Below are positions 34,878-44,089 of a stretch of DNA of 64,000 bases, one piece after another. Origin of the DNA: Occallatibacter riparius (GTDB lineage Bacteria; Acidobacteriota; Terriglobia; Terriglobales; Acidobacteriaceae). The DNA is taken from contig NZ_CP093313.1 of assembly GCF_025264625.1 (NCBI RefSeq), positions 6,076,001 to 6,140,000 of the forward strand, in the 5' to 3' direction. The notes beneath the pieces were generated by a model. That model saw nothing but the letters and a program-made list of their open reading frames with translations, searched no databases and was not told where the DNA came from. The stretch's first letter is position 1. Each line of letters begins with the position of its first letter. A program made the translations under genes and the position numbers.

Positions 34878-36239
34878 TCAATGGCCCTCCACCGCGGTCT
34901 GTTGCGCCACGCCTGTCAGATTCACGGGCGTGGTCGTTCTCAACAGGACTGCCGGCACGCGATTCTCCGCGGCCCGTTCCGGACCCGTGTGGCAACCTAC
35001 GCAAATGCGCTGTTCGCCCTTGCGAACCCAGAACCAGCCATGCTCCTGCCGTAAGACCGTTCCCTTTTCATCCAGCAGCGCGAACCGGATCGCCCGGTCT
35101 GCCGGCGTCTTCACGAAGAACGAGCCGTCCGCTTCCACCGGCGCCGTACCAAGCGCGACCGTGTTTCCGTTTACATCAAGTGAATCGACACGCACGCTTA
35201 CCGGCAACGCCTTCAAATCACCTTCGCGCGATTCACGCGCATTCAGCGCCAGCAAATTGCCGGAATTCCACTCGTGCAGCCCGGAGGGGTGCCGGTGCGG
35301 CCGCTCTCTTTCCCGCACGAGCACCGGCTCAACCAGTTCCTCATCACGCTGAACAAAGAATTGCTGCAGCGACTGCGCACCCGTCTTCCACAGGTTCAGC
35401 GATGCATGCGCCTCATCGCCCGCCCGCGCACTCACCAGCCACTGGCTAGCTCCGACCTCCGCTACATCGCCGCCGTATTGCGCCTTCGGCGCATGGATCG
35501 CGGCCTCTGCCGCCAATGGGGACGTGAACCGCGCCAGCCCGTCGCCATGCGTGAACACCACGTCGCCGGATGCAAGTTGCCTTCCGCCCCAGCGCGCCGC
35601 TCCGTGATCGCAGCGGTACGACTCAACGCCTGAGCCATCCGCGTACACCAGATAAAGCTCCGGCGTCTTCCCTTCTCCCAGCGGATACATCGATTCGAAA
35701 AGAATGCGCCCATCGGCAAGAACGTCTGTCGGAACCGCGCTCGCGTTGATGTGCGTCAACTGCAGCGGATCGGATCCATTCACTTGCGCTGTCTCCAGCT
35801 GGAATCCCTGCGCGGTTCGCTGCGCATAAATCAGGCGTTCATCCGGTAGATACAGCGGCCGAATTGCATCCGCTTCGCCGCCAATCACCTTCCGCAGCGA
35901 ATGATCTGCCAGCGTCAGCTCCCAAATCGACCACGGCTCGCTCGCATTCTTCTTTCCTGCGAACAGCACTCTCTTCGCGTCGAACGAAACATCCGCATCT
36001 GCGCTGGCGGCGAATCCCTCCACCAATGGCTCAGCCTTTCCCTTTTTCACCAGCAACAACTGCGCCCCGCGCGCAAATCGCTCCTCGCCGCGCAGTGCAG
36101 CCGTCGCGTCGTATGTCGAAGAAGCAGTCGCAATCACCGGCGCATCCGCGCTTCGCGCAGCCTGTCCCGCGAATCCGCAAATCCCCAGCACAACCGCGCC
36201 CGCAACAGAGGCCGCCAGCAGCCCGTACAACAGCCTCAT
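34878..36239 (-). CDS. HzsA-like exported c-haem protein with PD40-type propeller
   Basis: A 453-residue exported protein with a signal segment (1-31) and TolB/PD40-like repeats. Its C-terminus (residues ~340-440: PVEADGSFFVKTPADRAIRF; WFWVRKGEQRICVGCHTG) matches the region around the haem in the hydrazine-synthase alpha-subunit-like family. One CxxCH motif is at about residue 411. The rest of the hydrazine synthase (catalytic gamma haem set) is not present, so hydrazine synthesis is not implied. It overlaps DAHP synthase by 4 nt. Confidence 0.82.
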   Translation of the reverse strand: MRLLYGLLAASVAGAVVLGICGFAGQAARSADAPVIATASSTYDATAALRGEERFARGAQLLLVKKGKAEPLVEGFAASADADVSFDAKRVLFAGKKNASEPWSIWELTLADHSLRKVIGGEADAIRPLYLPDERLIYAQRTAQGFQLETAQVNGSDPLQLTHINASAVPTDVLADGRILFESMYPLGEGKTPELYLVYADGSGVESYRCDHGAARWGGRQLASGDVVFTHGDGLARFTSPLAAEAAIHAPKAQYGGDVAEVGASQWLVSARAGDEAHASLNLWKTGAQSLQQFFVQRDEELVEPVLVRERERPHRHPSGLHEWNSGNLLALNARESREGDLKALPVSVRVDSLDVNGNTVALGTAPVEADGSFFVKTPADRAIRFALLDEKGTVLRQEHGWFWVRKGEQRICVGCHTGPERAAENRVPAVLLRTTTPVNLTGVAQQTAVEGH

Positions 36240-37135
36240 CCCACGGCCTCCATCACGCGCGTGCGCTCACTCTCATGAGCCGGCATACGCATCGGCCGCA
36301 GGGCGATATAGGGCTCGAGCGACTCCATCATCTGGTCGAACTCGGCAAAGCTCAGCGTCTGGTCCGCATCGCTCCACGCCTTGTCGGGGTTGGGATGCAC
36401 CTCGACGATCACGCCGTCCGCGCCCGCCGCAACTGCAACGCGCGACAGCGGCGCCACCAGATCGCGAACGCCCGCTGCATGGCTCGGGTCCGCAATCACC
36501 GGCAGATGCGAAATTTGCTTGAGCAACGCGATGGCCGCAACATCGAACGTGTTGCGCATAGCCGTTTCAAAGGTGCGAATGCCGCGCTCGCACAGGATCA
36601 CGTTCGGGTTTCCATTGTCGAGAATGAGTTGCGCGGCGCGAAGAAAATCCGCAATTGTCGCCACCATGCCGCGCTTCAGCAGAATCGGCCGGCCCGACCT
36701 CGCAGCCGCCTCGAGAAGCGCATAGTTCTCCATGTTGCGCGTGCCGATCTGCAGAATGTCCGCATACTCGGAGACCATCGGCACATCGCACTCACTCATC
36801 ACTTCGGTGACAATCGCGAGCCCGCTCTCCTCGCGCGCACGGGCGAGCATCTTCAGGCCGGCCAGGCCCAATCCTTGAAATGCATAAGGAGAACTGCGCG
36901 GCTTGAATGCGCCTCCACGAAGGATGCGCGCGCCCGCGCGGCGGATATGGTTGGCGGTTGCCATGAGCTGGAACTCCGTCTCAACCGAGCACGGCCCAGC
37001 CATGGTGATGAATTCGTTCCCGCCTATCTCTACATCCAGCACCGGCACTACTGTCTGTTCACGCCGCGTGCTCTTCAAAACATCCGGGGACTCGGAAAAC
37101 TGCTCGTGCCAACTGACCCGCACGTCCGGCTCCAT
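36236..37135 (-). CDS. aroF: 3-deoxy-7-phosphoheptulonate (DAHP) synthase, unregulated type
   Basis: A 299-residue enzyme joining phosphoenolpyruvate and erythrose-4-phosphate, the entry step of the shikimate pathway. The catalytic residues are all present: GPCSVE (Cys49), GGAFKPRSSPYAFQG (Lys78), ADPSHAAG (His219), VEVH (Glu245) and WSDADQ (Asp256). Only ~38 residues precede the barrel and neither an ACT/ferredoxin-like nor a chorismate-mutase domain is fused, so no feedback domain is visible. Its location inside an operon of exported propeller and haem proteins, away from other aro genes, is unusual. A gap of 246 nt separates it from the amidase. Confidence 0.92.
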   Translation of the reverse strand: MEPDVRVSWHEQFSESPDVLKSTRREQTVVPVLDVEIGGNEFITMAGPCSVETEFQLMATANHIRRAGARILRGGAFKPRSSPYAFQGLGLAGLKMLARAREESGLAIVTEVMSECDVPMVSEYADILQIGTRNMENYALLEAAARSGRPILLKRGMVATIADFLRAAQLILDNGNPNVILCERGIRTFETAMRNTFDVAAIALLKQISHLPVIADPSHAAGVRDLVAPLSRVAVAAGADGVIVEVHPNPDKAWSDADQTLSFAEFDQMMESLEPYIALRPMRMPAHESERTRVMEAVG

Positions 37136-37381
37136 TCCGGGGAAGAAAGCTCAGCCTACTCCGTTCAGAGAGTCCGCGCCTCCACCCAAAGATTGAGCTT
37201 TGTGAGCCACTTACGGGCGCACCAGCCTCTCCGGTTCTACGTGCGAAATGAACGATTGTCTGTGACGAATGAACTTGACCGATACGCAGACGAAAGTGTC
37301 TAGTAATGTCCTCGAAGCGCTATCCTCCGCACTCTTCCCTCGTCCAATCTTCGGAGTGTCTGCCTTGTCGCAGCGAGCGCA

Positions 37382-38791
37382 TCATCCTCGCGCCGTCGGC
37401 GGTGCGCAATAGCCGAAGGCAGCGTCGACGACTGCCGCCACGCCCAGCGCGACCTCGTCTTCGAACGGCCTCGCCGCAATCTGCACACCGATCGGCAATG
37501 CTTCTGCTGATTTGCCAACAGGCATAATTGCAGCCGGCGCAGCGAGCGCGTTGAACCACTGCGTGTAACGCCACGCATCCAGGTACTCCACGCGCTGCCC
37601 ATCGACCATCCAGGCGCGCTCGCCATGCTTGAATGCCGGCACACTCGCCGCCGGGCACAGCAGCACCGGATACTCGCGCATCTCCTCCAGCGTCTTCGCG
37701 CGCAGCACATCGAGTTCCGCCCATGCATTCAACAGGTCGGCTACACTCAGCGGCCCCGCGTCCTCGGCGAATCCGAGAAACTCGCGGAAAATTGGACTGA
37801 GCTGTTCGCGACGCCCGCGGATCGCCGGCTCATAGAACATCGCGCCGCACTGCACAAAGAACGTCCACCACAACTTCCGCAACTGCTCCAGCGTGCGCGG
37901 CCGGAACGGCTCCACGTTGAAACCCGCCTCACGCAAGGCCAGTGCAGCCGACTGCACCGCGGCCCGCGTCTCCGCCGTCACCGGCGCCAACCCGTCATCC
38001 TCAAAGAATCCGATCTTGTGCGATCGCAGCTCATCGATTGTGTGCGTACGCAGAACCTGTGGCGGACTCACCGGATCGTCCGCATCCTGCCCTGCAAGCG
38101 TGCGAAAGATCAGCGATACATCCTCAATCGTTCGCGCCATCGGCCCAATCGCCCCTAGGATCGCAAACGGCCCCACGCACGGCGGCAGATGCCCGCGTCC
38201 CGGCACGCGTCCCGGAGTCGGTTTCAGCGAACATATTCCCGTGAAATGCGCCGGCACACGCACGGAGCCGCCGCTGTCCGATCCCAAACCAGCCGCCGAC
38301 ATACCCGCCGCAATCGCCGCCGACTCGCCACCGCTCGATCCACCGGGCGAGCGCTCCAGGTCCCACGGATTCCGCGTCTGCCCATGCAGCAGGTTGTCCG
38401 TCTCATAGGCCATCAGAAATTCCGGACAGTTCGTCGTGCCGAGAATCAGCGCTCCCGCCGCGCGCAGCCGCCGCACAACCTCGGCATCCTCGCGCGGCAC
38501 ATCGCCCCTGTTCAGCACGCTCCCGATCTCGCATCGATACCCCGCAGTCGCAATCGACGATTTCACCGTTACCGGCAGCCCGTGCAGCGGCCCTCGCGGT
38601 TCCCTCGCGACATCCATCGCACGCGCCTGTGCCCTCACTCGCTCTGCATCGAAATCCGCGAACGCGTTGATTTGCGGCTCCAGCCGCTCGATCTGCGCGA
38701 TGTGCGCCTCGGCCAGTTCCGCAATGCTCACTTCACCGGCGCGCGACAACTCGAGCTGCCGGACAGCAGGCAGCAACACCAGTTCATTCAT
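37382..38791 (-). CDS. Amidase-signature family hydrolase
   Basis: A 469-residue amidase with the Ser-cisSer-Lys triad: Lys77 (VTVKSSIATAGY), Ser152 (SPGGSSGGESAAIA) and Ser176 (GSDSGGSVRVPA); the spacings of 75 and 24 residues match FAAH and GatA. No signal peptide, so cytosolic. There are no GatB/GatC genes nearby, so it is not the tRNA amidotransferase subunit; it probably hydrolyses a small amide or carbamate. It overlaps the TPR-VCBS-UnbV gene by 4 nt (ATGA) and is the second gene of the operon. Confidence 0.9.
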   Translation of the reverse strand: MNELVLLPAVRQLELSRAGEVSIAELAEAHIAQIERLEPQINAFADFDAERVRAQARAMDVAREPRGPLHGLPVTVKSSIATAGYRCEIGSVLNRGDVPREDAEVVRRLRAAGALILGTTNCPEFLMAYETDNLLHGQTRNPWDLERSPGGSSGGESAAIAAGMSAAGLGSDSGGSVRVPAHFTGICSLKPTPGRVPGRGHLPPCVGPFAILGAIGPMARTIEDVSLIFRTLAGQDADDPVSPPQVLRTHTIDELRSHKIGFFEDDGLAPVTAETRAAVQSAALALREAGFNVEPFRPRTLEQLRKLWWTFFVQCGAMFYEPAIRGRREQLSPIFREFLGFAEDAGPLSVADLLNAWAELDVLRAKTLEEMREYPVLLCPAASVPAFKHGERAWMVDGQRVEYLDAWRYTQWFNALAAPAAIMPVGKSAEALPIGVQIAARPFEDEVALGVAAVVDAAFGYCAPPTARG

Positions 38792-41700
38792 TGACGTGCG
38801 GCCCCACGCTTGGTGCTCGAGTCCTCCTGCGGCGTCGATACCAGGTCGCGATAGTCGAACCGGTACGAACGCACCGGCTCTCCCGAATCGAAGCGGTCAT
38901 TCCAGTTCAACTGGTAGCTCAGCGCGCCATTCTCATCCGGGAACGACTCGCTCGCCGGATAGGGATACTTGCTCATTCCATGGAACGGCATTTGCGAAAC
39001 CGTGAACGGCGAAGCATCCCACCAGTCCATGTCCTTCACAAATCCATTCGCATAGAAGAAGTAGTCGCGCTTCCAACCCCTCGGCAGCACAGGCAGCTTC
39101 GCTTCATCGAACCGCGCGGCGATCTCCTCGCCGCTTCCGAAGATCACGTATCGATCATCGATGCCCTTCACCAGTTCCGTCACGTCGCCGAAGCGCGTGT
39201 AGTTGCCGCGCTGGTGCTGGAACGGCCCTGTCAGGCTCACGCGATCGTAGTCATAATCCAGATCGCCCGGGCTCGCTCCATCAATCTGCTTCGGATAGCC
39301 ACGGAAGTGCAGCGTAGCCGTACTCACCGGCACTTCAGTCGTTCGCGCCTGCGCGTGCTGGCTCTGATCGATGAGCACCTGGTCCCAGTAGATTTCGAGA
39401 TTCGTCATCAGGCGAATCTTTTGCGCCCCCGCCGGAACCTTGCCCGTCAGGTCGATCACAATCGTGCGCTCCAGCCCAGCCGGGAATCCCGCCTCGCCCG
39501 GCGTGATCCGCTGCCATGTTCCATCCGGCATCTGCGCCTCCGCGTACGGCGACACAGGCTTGATCCCCGCCTGCCATGCACCGTACAGCGAAGTCGCGCT
39601 GAAGTAATTCACATAGCCCGTCATCAGCAGCCGCAGGGGCCCGCCCGCCTTCACGTCCCCCAGGTTCAGCGTCAGCGCGTGCATATTCGCAAACCCGTCA
39701 TACGGAGTCGCCGTGAATCCGCTGGCGAAGCTGTGATCGCGCCGGCTCAGCACATCCAGCACATCGCGTCCTTCACCATCCCATGCGCCCGCGGGCAGAC
39801 GCGCATCCTCTGATGCAACCACCTTGCCCGAAGCGAACGGCGGATCATCGAGGAACTTCTCATCCGGGTTCACCTCGACATTCGCCGGATGATCCACCGC
39901 TACCAGCCGCAACTGATCGATGTAGTTAACCTCTTCCATCGGCTCGATGAAGCGCACGCTCAGCTTGCCATCGATGCTCGCGAGCTGCTTGCCATCAACC
40001 TTGATCCACTCACCCGGATTCGGAATGTTTCTCCGCGTCGGCGTAAACCAATGCCCCACCACTCCTGCGCCAATCACATCCGTCACCAGCTTGTACTTGT
40101 GCCCATCCCATGCAAACAGCACAGGGCACGAGCTGCCGCGACGGTCCGCTTCCTTCATCGCGATCACCGGCCCCTCGGGCAGATCGATCTCGTCCTGCAG
40201 CACGCCCGTCGGCCACAGAATGCGCAGCAACTCCACCTGCTCCGCATCGCCCAAGCCCACCAGGATCTGCGGCGCCGATTGTGTCTGGTATCCCACCGCG
40301 CCCGCCAGCTCCCACTTCTGCCAGTGCCCGTTGGCGAAGATCTCCACCTTCGCGCCGATCGCCGTCTTGTTATCCGCGTAGCCGCTCAGATCCAGCCGCA
40401 CCGAATGATTCTTATTTCCACCCACATTGCGCAGCAGCACCGGCGCAGCGTTCTCCTGGGTGACAATCACGTCCGCGGCACCATCGCCATCCACGTCCCC
40501 GGCGATCAATCCGCGCGGCGCGGTCAGCTTCACCGCATCAAGGCCCAGCGTCTTGCTCACATCTTCAAACGTGCCATCGCCGCGATTACGCAGCACACGC
40601 ACCTGGGGCCCCGCACTTGTCTCCACCACGACAGCCAGATCGATCCAACCATCGTTGTCGATATCAAATGGAGTGACGCCCCACCCCCGCACTGCATCTT
40701 TCAGGGGCAGTTCCACGCGCTCAAACCGCCGTCCCAGGCCCTTCGGCCCTTCCACGTTGCGCCACAGCGTCACGCCCGGCGCTCCGGAGTGCGTCACAGC
40801 GATGTCCATCCAGCCGTCTTTATTAAAGTCCAGCACGGCGATACCTTCCGTCGCAGGCAGCTTCTCTTCATACAAAGCCTGAGTCGGATACTTCCCCTCG
40901 CGCGGATTCACAAAGAGCATCGGCGCAGCGCCATCTCCCGTCACCGCAATATCCACCGCACGATCGTTGTTGAAATCCGTCAGAATCGCCGCGGCCGTCC
41001 TGCTGCTTCCGCCCAGCCCTGTCGGCTCCGTCCACTCGGTAAACGTCTTGTTGCCGTTATTCCGCCACAACACGTTCTGCGTCCCACCCGTTGCAGCAGA
41101 GCCCGTCACGAACAGATCCAGATCGCCGTCGTGGTCGAAGTCGAGGAACGTAATCCCCGAAGGCTTATTCAGCGCCTTCAGCCCCGCATCCGCCGTCACA
41201 TCCTGAAACTTGCCCTTGCCCAGATTCCGGAACAGCCGCACCGAATCATCCAGCACCACCGCCAGGTCATTCGATCCATCCGCGTCATAATCGCCAACTG
41301 CGCAAGCCACCGCACGCCCGCTCGCCTTCAGTCCTGCAGCTGCGGCATCCACACTCTCGAACTTCCCATCCGCCGTGCGATGCAGAACTCCAATCGCCTG
41401 CTCGCCCGACTGCATCACCACCAGGTCCATCTGCCCCGCCCCGGTCACGTCGAGCATGCAGGCCCCGCCCGTATCACGTTGAGATGATAGCGGCTCCGCC
41501 ACCAGCTTCACCGGAATCATCCCCTTCGGCTTCGCCTCGTGCTCCTCGATTGGCGTCACCGTCGAATACCTTCCCTGCTCTCCATACGCCAGGCCGATCG
41601 CCGCTGATACCTTCGTGCTCGTCAAATGCTGGAACGTCTTGAAGTGCTCCCGCGCATCCTGCGTATTCCCACTCCGCTGCAGCGCACGCGCCAGCGCGAA

Positions 41701-42222
41701 CTCCGCGGAAGCATGCATGGGATTGATCTCCAGTGCCTGCTTGAACGTCGCAATTGCCTTGTCGAACTCCTTCAGCTCGGCGTAGCAAACGCCTTCGAAG
41801 TAATACGAGTCGACATCCCGCGAGTCCAGCTTCACCGCCTCCTGGAAGCTCTTCAGCGCCGCATCAAGCTCATTGCCGGCGTGCTGCGCAAGGCCCAGGT
41901 TGTACCAGGCCTGCGGACTCTTCGGGTCCAGCGCGATCGCCTTCTGCAACACGTCTTTTGCGGCGTCCAGCTTCTGCAGGGTCATCAGCGCGATGCCCTC
42001 GTTGATCGCCGCCTGCGCCATCTTCGGATCTGCCTTCATTGCTTCGGCAAAGCTATCGGCGGCCTTCTCCGTAAACTGCTGCCCCATCTGCGCCACGCCG
42101 CGATTGTTCAGCCGCACGGCCGCATCCCTGGCGCCCGGCTCGCCGTGAACCCGAACCGCGGCCACAGTCAGAACCGCCAAAACCACAAGCTTCGACCCAT
42201 CCATCAGCTTCTTGTCCACCAC
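38788..42222 (-). CDS. TPR-VCBS-UnbV exported giant protein
   Basis: A 1144-residue exported protein and first gene of the operon. Order: signal peptide (about 1-28), about five TPR repeats (about 36-205: AALKSFQEAVKLDSRDVDSY), FG-GAP/VCBS propeller (about 240-620), ASPIC/UnbV domain (about 630-705), then ~440 C-terminal residues that I cannot assign, beta-rich and Trp/Tyr-rich. The start shown is a GTG; an ATG 18 nt later (MDGSKL) is also possible. It diverges from the NeuC-like gene. The C-terminal part may be a carbohydrate- or protein-binding beta sandwich, but no motif supports that. Confidence 0.88.
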   Translation of the reverse strand: MVDKKLMDGSKLVVLAVLTVAAVRVHGEPGARDAAVRLNNRGVAQMGQQFTEKAADSFAEAMKADPKMAQAAINEGIALMTLQKLDAAKDVLQKAIALDPKSPQAWYNLGLAQHAGNELDAALKSFQEAVKLDSRDVDSYYFEGVCYAELKEFDKAIATFKQALEINPMHASAEFALARALQRSGNTQDAREHFKTFQHLTSTKVSAAIGLAYGEQGRYSTVTPIEEHEAKPKGMIPVKLVAEPLSSQRDTGGACMLDVTGAGQMDLVVMQSGEQAIGVLHRTADGKFESVDAAAAGLKASGRAVACAVGDYDADGSNDLAVVLDDSVRLFRNLGKGKFQDVTADAGLKALNKPSGITFLDFDHDGDLDLFVTGSAATGGTQNVLWRNNGNKTFTEWTEPTGLGGSSRTAAAILTDFNNDRAVDIAVTGDGAAPMLFVNPREGKYPTQALYEEKLPATEGIAVLDFNKDGWMDIAVTHSGAPGVTLWRNVEGPKGLGRRFERVELPLKDAVRGWGVTPFDIDNDGWIDLAVVVETSAGPQVRVLRNRGDGTFEDVSKTLGLDAVKLTAPRGLIAGDVDGDGAADVIVTQENAAPVLLRNVGGNKNHSVRLDLSGYADNKTAIGAKVEIFANGHWQKWELAGAVGYQTQSAPQILVGLGDAEQVELLRILWPTGVLQDEIDLPEGPVIAMKEADRRGSSCPVLFAWDGHKYKLVTDVIGAGVVGHWFTPTRRNIPNPGEWIKVDGKQLASIDGKLSVRFIEPMEEVNYIDQLRLVAVDHPANVEVNPDEKFLDDPPFASGKVVASEDARLPAGAWDGEGRDVLDVLSRRDHSFASGFTATPYDGFANMHALTLNLGDVKAGGPLRLLMTGYVNYFSATSLYGAWQAGIKPVSPYAEAQMPDGTWQRITPGEAGFPAGLERTIVIDLTGKVPAGAQKIRLMTNLEIYWDQVLIDQSQHAQARTTEVPVSTATLHFRGYPKQIDGASPGDLDYDYDRVSLTGPFQHQRGNYTRFGDVTELVKGIDDRYVIFGSGEEIAARFDEAKLPVLPRGWKRDYFFYANGFVKDMDWWDASPFTVSQMPFHGMSKYPYPASESFPDENGALSYQLNWNDRFDSGEPVRSYRFDYRDLVSTPQEDSSTKRGAARQ

Positions 42223-42366
42223 GACCCCAAACAGATTCGCAATTTCTGGAACTTTTCAGTGTATTCGAGGCAATGAACCCCTGGCTCGTTCGCATTGCCG
42301 TCGCATCCGTCCGATCGAAAATCCAGCCGGTTTTATACTCTGATATGTGAACCACAGAGTTGCATC

Positions 42367-43554
42367 ATGAGTCCGGCCACCTCGCGCCGCCGCATCGGTG
42401 TGATTACCACCTCGCGCGCCGACTACAGTCATCTCTATTGGCCTCTTCGCGAGCTCGCCGCCCGGCCTGACGTAGAACTCGGCCTCTTCGTGCTCGGCGC
42501 GCACCTCTCCCCCGCCTTCGGCTCCACGGTTCAGGAGATCGAACGCGACGGATTTCCCATCCAGGCCCGCATCGAATGCCTGCTCGGCTCCGACACCGAT
42601 ACCGGTATGGCCAAGACCATCGGCATCGCCATGCTCGGCCTGGCCGACGCCTTGACCGCCTGGCGGCCAGACATACTCCTCCTCATCGCCGACCGGTACG
42701 AGATGCTCGCGCCCGCCTCCGCCGCACTCGCCATGCGCATTCCCATGGCTCACATCGAAGGCGGCGAGGTGAGCCAGGGCGCAATCGACGATGCCGTACG
42801 CAACGCGCTTACCAAGCTCGCCCACATCCACTTCACATCCACGCCGACGGCTCGCCTTCGCGTGATCTCCATGGGTGAGGAACCGTGGCGCGTTCATCAC
42901 GCCGGTGCCCCCTCCATCGATCACCTGCATCGTTCGCCCCTGCTCGATCGTTCCGCACTCGAAGCACGCCTCGGCCTCAGCCTCGCGCACCCATGCGTTC
43001 TCGCCGCCTGGCATCCGGTCACAATTCATAACGACACCAACACCGAGGCCGATGCGCTCTTCACCGCTCTCGCTAAGTACGATGGGCAACTTATCTTCGT
43101 CTATCCCAACTCCGACGCGGGCGGTCACGCGCTCATCCAGCGCACACAGGAGCTCGCCTCCGTCCGCGCTGCGACACACGTATTCGTGAATCTCGATGCC
43201 GTAACTTACTGGAGCCTTCTCGCCCAGGTCGACGCAATGATCGGCAACTCGTCCAGCGGCATCATGGAAGCCGCTTCGTTCGCTCTGCCGGTGATCAATG
43301 TCGGCATGCGCCAGCAGGGCCGCGAACGTGCCCCCAACATCATCGACGCACCTGCGGAGGCCGCGCACATTGATCAGGCGCTCCATCGCGCCCTGAGCGT
43401 CGAGTACCGCAACTCACTGGCCGGAATGCAGAACCCTTACGGCAATGGCACCGCTGCACAAACCATCTCCCGGGTCCTCGCCGAGGCGCCTCTCGATCGG
43501 CTCCTGATCAAGGCGCCCGCGCCCCTCACCGTTACATCCGTGCAACATTCTTAG
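42367..43554 (+). CDS. neuC: UDP-GlcNAc 2-epimerase, hydrolysing type (NeuC-like)
   Basis: A 395-residue epimerase of the WecB/NeuC superfamily, which converts UDP-GlcNAc to ManNAc (with hydrolysis in NeuC) for sialic or legionaminic acid pathways. RIGVITTSRADYSHLYWPLREL, IADRYEMLAPASAAL and the C-terminal GNSSSGIMEAAS are the NeuC-type motifs. The ATG at 42367 is preferred over the opening at 42295. No neuB/neuA partner is in this window, so the sugar route is incomplete here. It diverges from the nine-gene operon, with a 144-nt gap. Confidence 0.87.
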   Translation: MSPATSRRRIGVITTSRADYSHLYWPLRELAARPDVELGLFVLGAHLSPAFGSTVQEIERDGFPIQARIECLLGSDTDTGMAKTIGIAMLGLADALTAWRPDILLLIADRYEMLAPASAALAMRIPMAHIEGGEVSQGAIDDAVRNALTKLAHIHFTSTPTARLRVISMGEEPWRVHHAGAPSIDHLHRSPLLDRSALEARLGLSLAHPCVLAAWHPVTIHNDTNTEADALFTALAKYDGQLIFVYPNSDAGGHALIQRTQELASVRAATHVFVNLDAVTYWSLLAQVDAMIGNSSSGIMEAASFALPVINVGMRQQGRERAPNIIDAPAEAAHIDQALHRALSVEYRNSLAGMQNPYGNGTAAQTISRVLAEAPLDRLLIKAPAPLTVTSVQHS

Positions 43555-44089
43555 GACACAAATCGAGGCCGCGCCACGAAGGAGTCCGCTTCCGAATACT
43601 TATGCGGTCCTCATGAGGGCTTCACAATGTGGTCCGCGCGAATAAACGATTTACTGGTCAACTTAGCTCGAAGGTTGCCAAGTTATTGATTTCTTGATAG
43701 ATTGTTAATGTCAGTTAGCTTCTCTTAGAGCACAATAATTCCATCAGAGTTGGACAACCGCACAAAGAAGGCTGGCATCCCTCAAGTTTTATCCGGGTTC
43801 ACCCGATTTTGCTCCCAGGGCCACGAAGTTTCGGGTATTCCATCAATTCCAGAGCCGAAAGCAACTCTGTGAAAGATGATCGCATCAACTCTTGAGCAGG
43901 TTAACAAGCTGAATCAACCTGAATGTTTCAGTCTTTGGGTCTAAGCTGCGGCTGCGCCGCTTTCCCCATATCTGGCCTTCCGGTCACGCAAGTCTCAAGT
44001 TGTGATTGCACGGCAACGGACTCTCGTCGTTGTGATGCGGCCTTCGCGGTGTATCTCCCTTAACTGATTTCATTCAGGATGAAGAGCAG
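43555..44089. other. 535-nt A/T-richer gap with no clear gene
   Basis: No ORF with good coding character is visible. The stretch 43640-43745 is clearly A/T-richer than the window. A short hairpin gcggc-tgc-gccgc at 43948-43960 is followed by TTT. It may hold promoters and a long leader for the small conserved gene at 44090, or a small RNA; nothing is decisive. Confidence 0.45.

Noticed and set aside
34878..36239. Hydrazine synthase
   Set aside because: Only a C-terminal similarity and a single haem motif; the catalytic haem set and partner subunits are absent.
35864..37303. Plus-strand 479-aa ORF opposite the HzsA-like and DAHP synthase genes
   Set aside because: Arg/His-rich shadow composition, and both opposite genes have intact family motifs.
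39889..41487. Plus-strand 532-aa ORF opposite the TPR-VCBS-UnbV gene
   Set aside because: Shadow of the periodic VCBS repeats; composition rich in His and Arg with no domain.
27691..42222. Enediyne biosynthesis gene cluster
   Set aside because: The UnbV name comes from an enediyne cluster, but there is no polyketide synthase or other enediyne core gene, so the name alone does not support that assignment.
42256..43386. Minus-strand 376-aa ORF opposite neuC
   Set aside because: NeuC motifs on the plus strand are unambiguous and the antisense frame has none.
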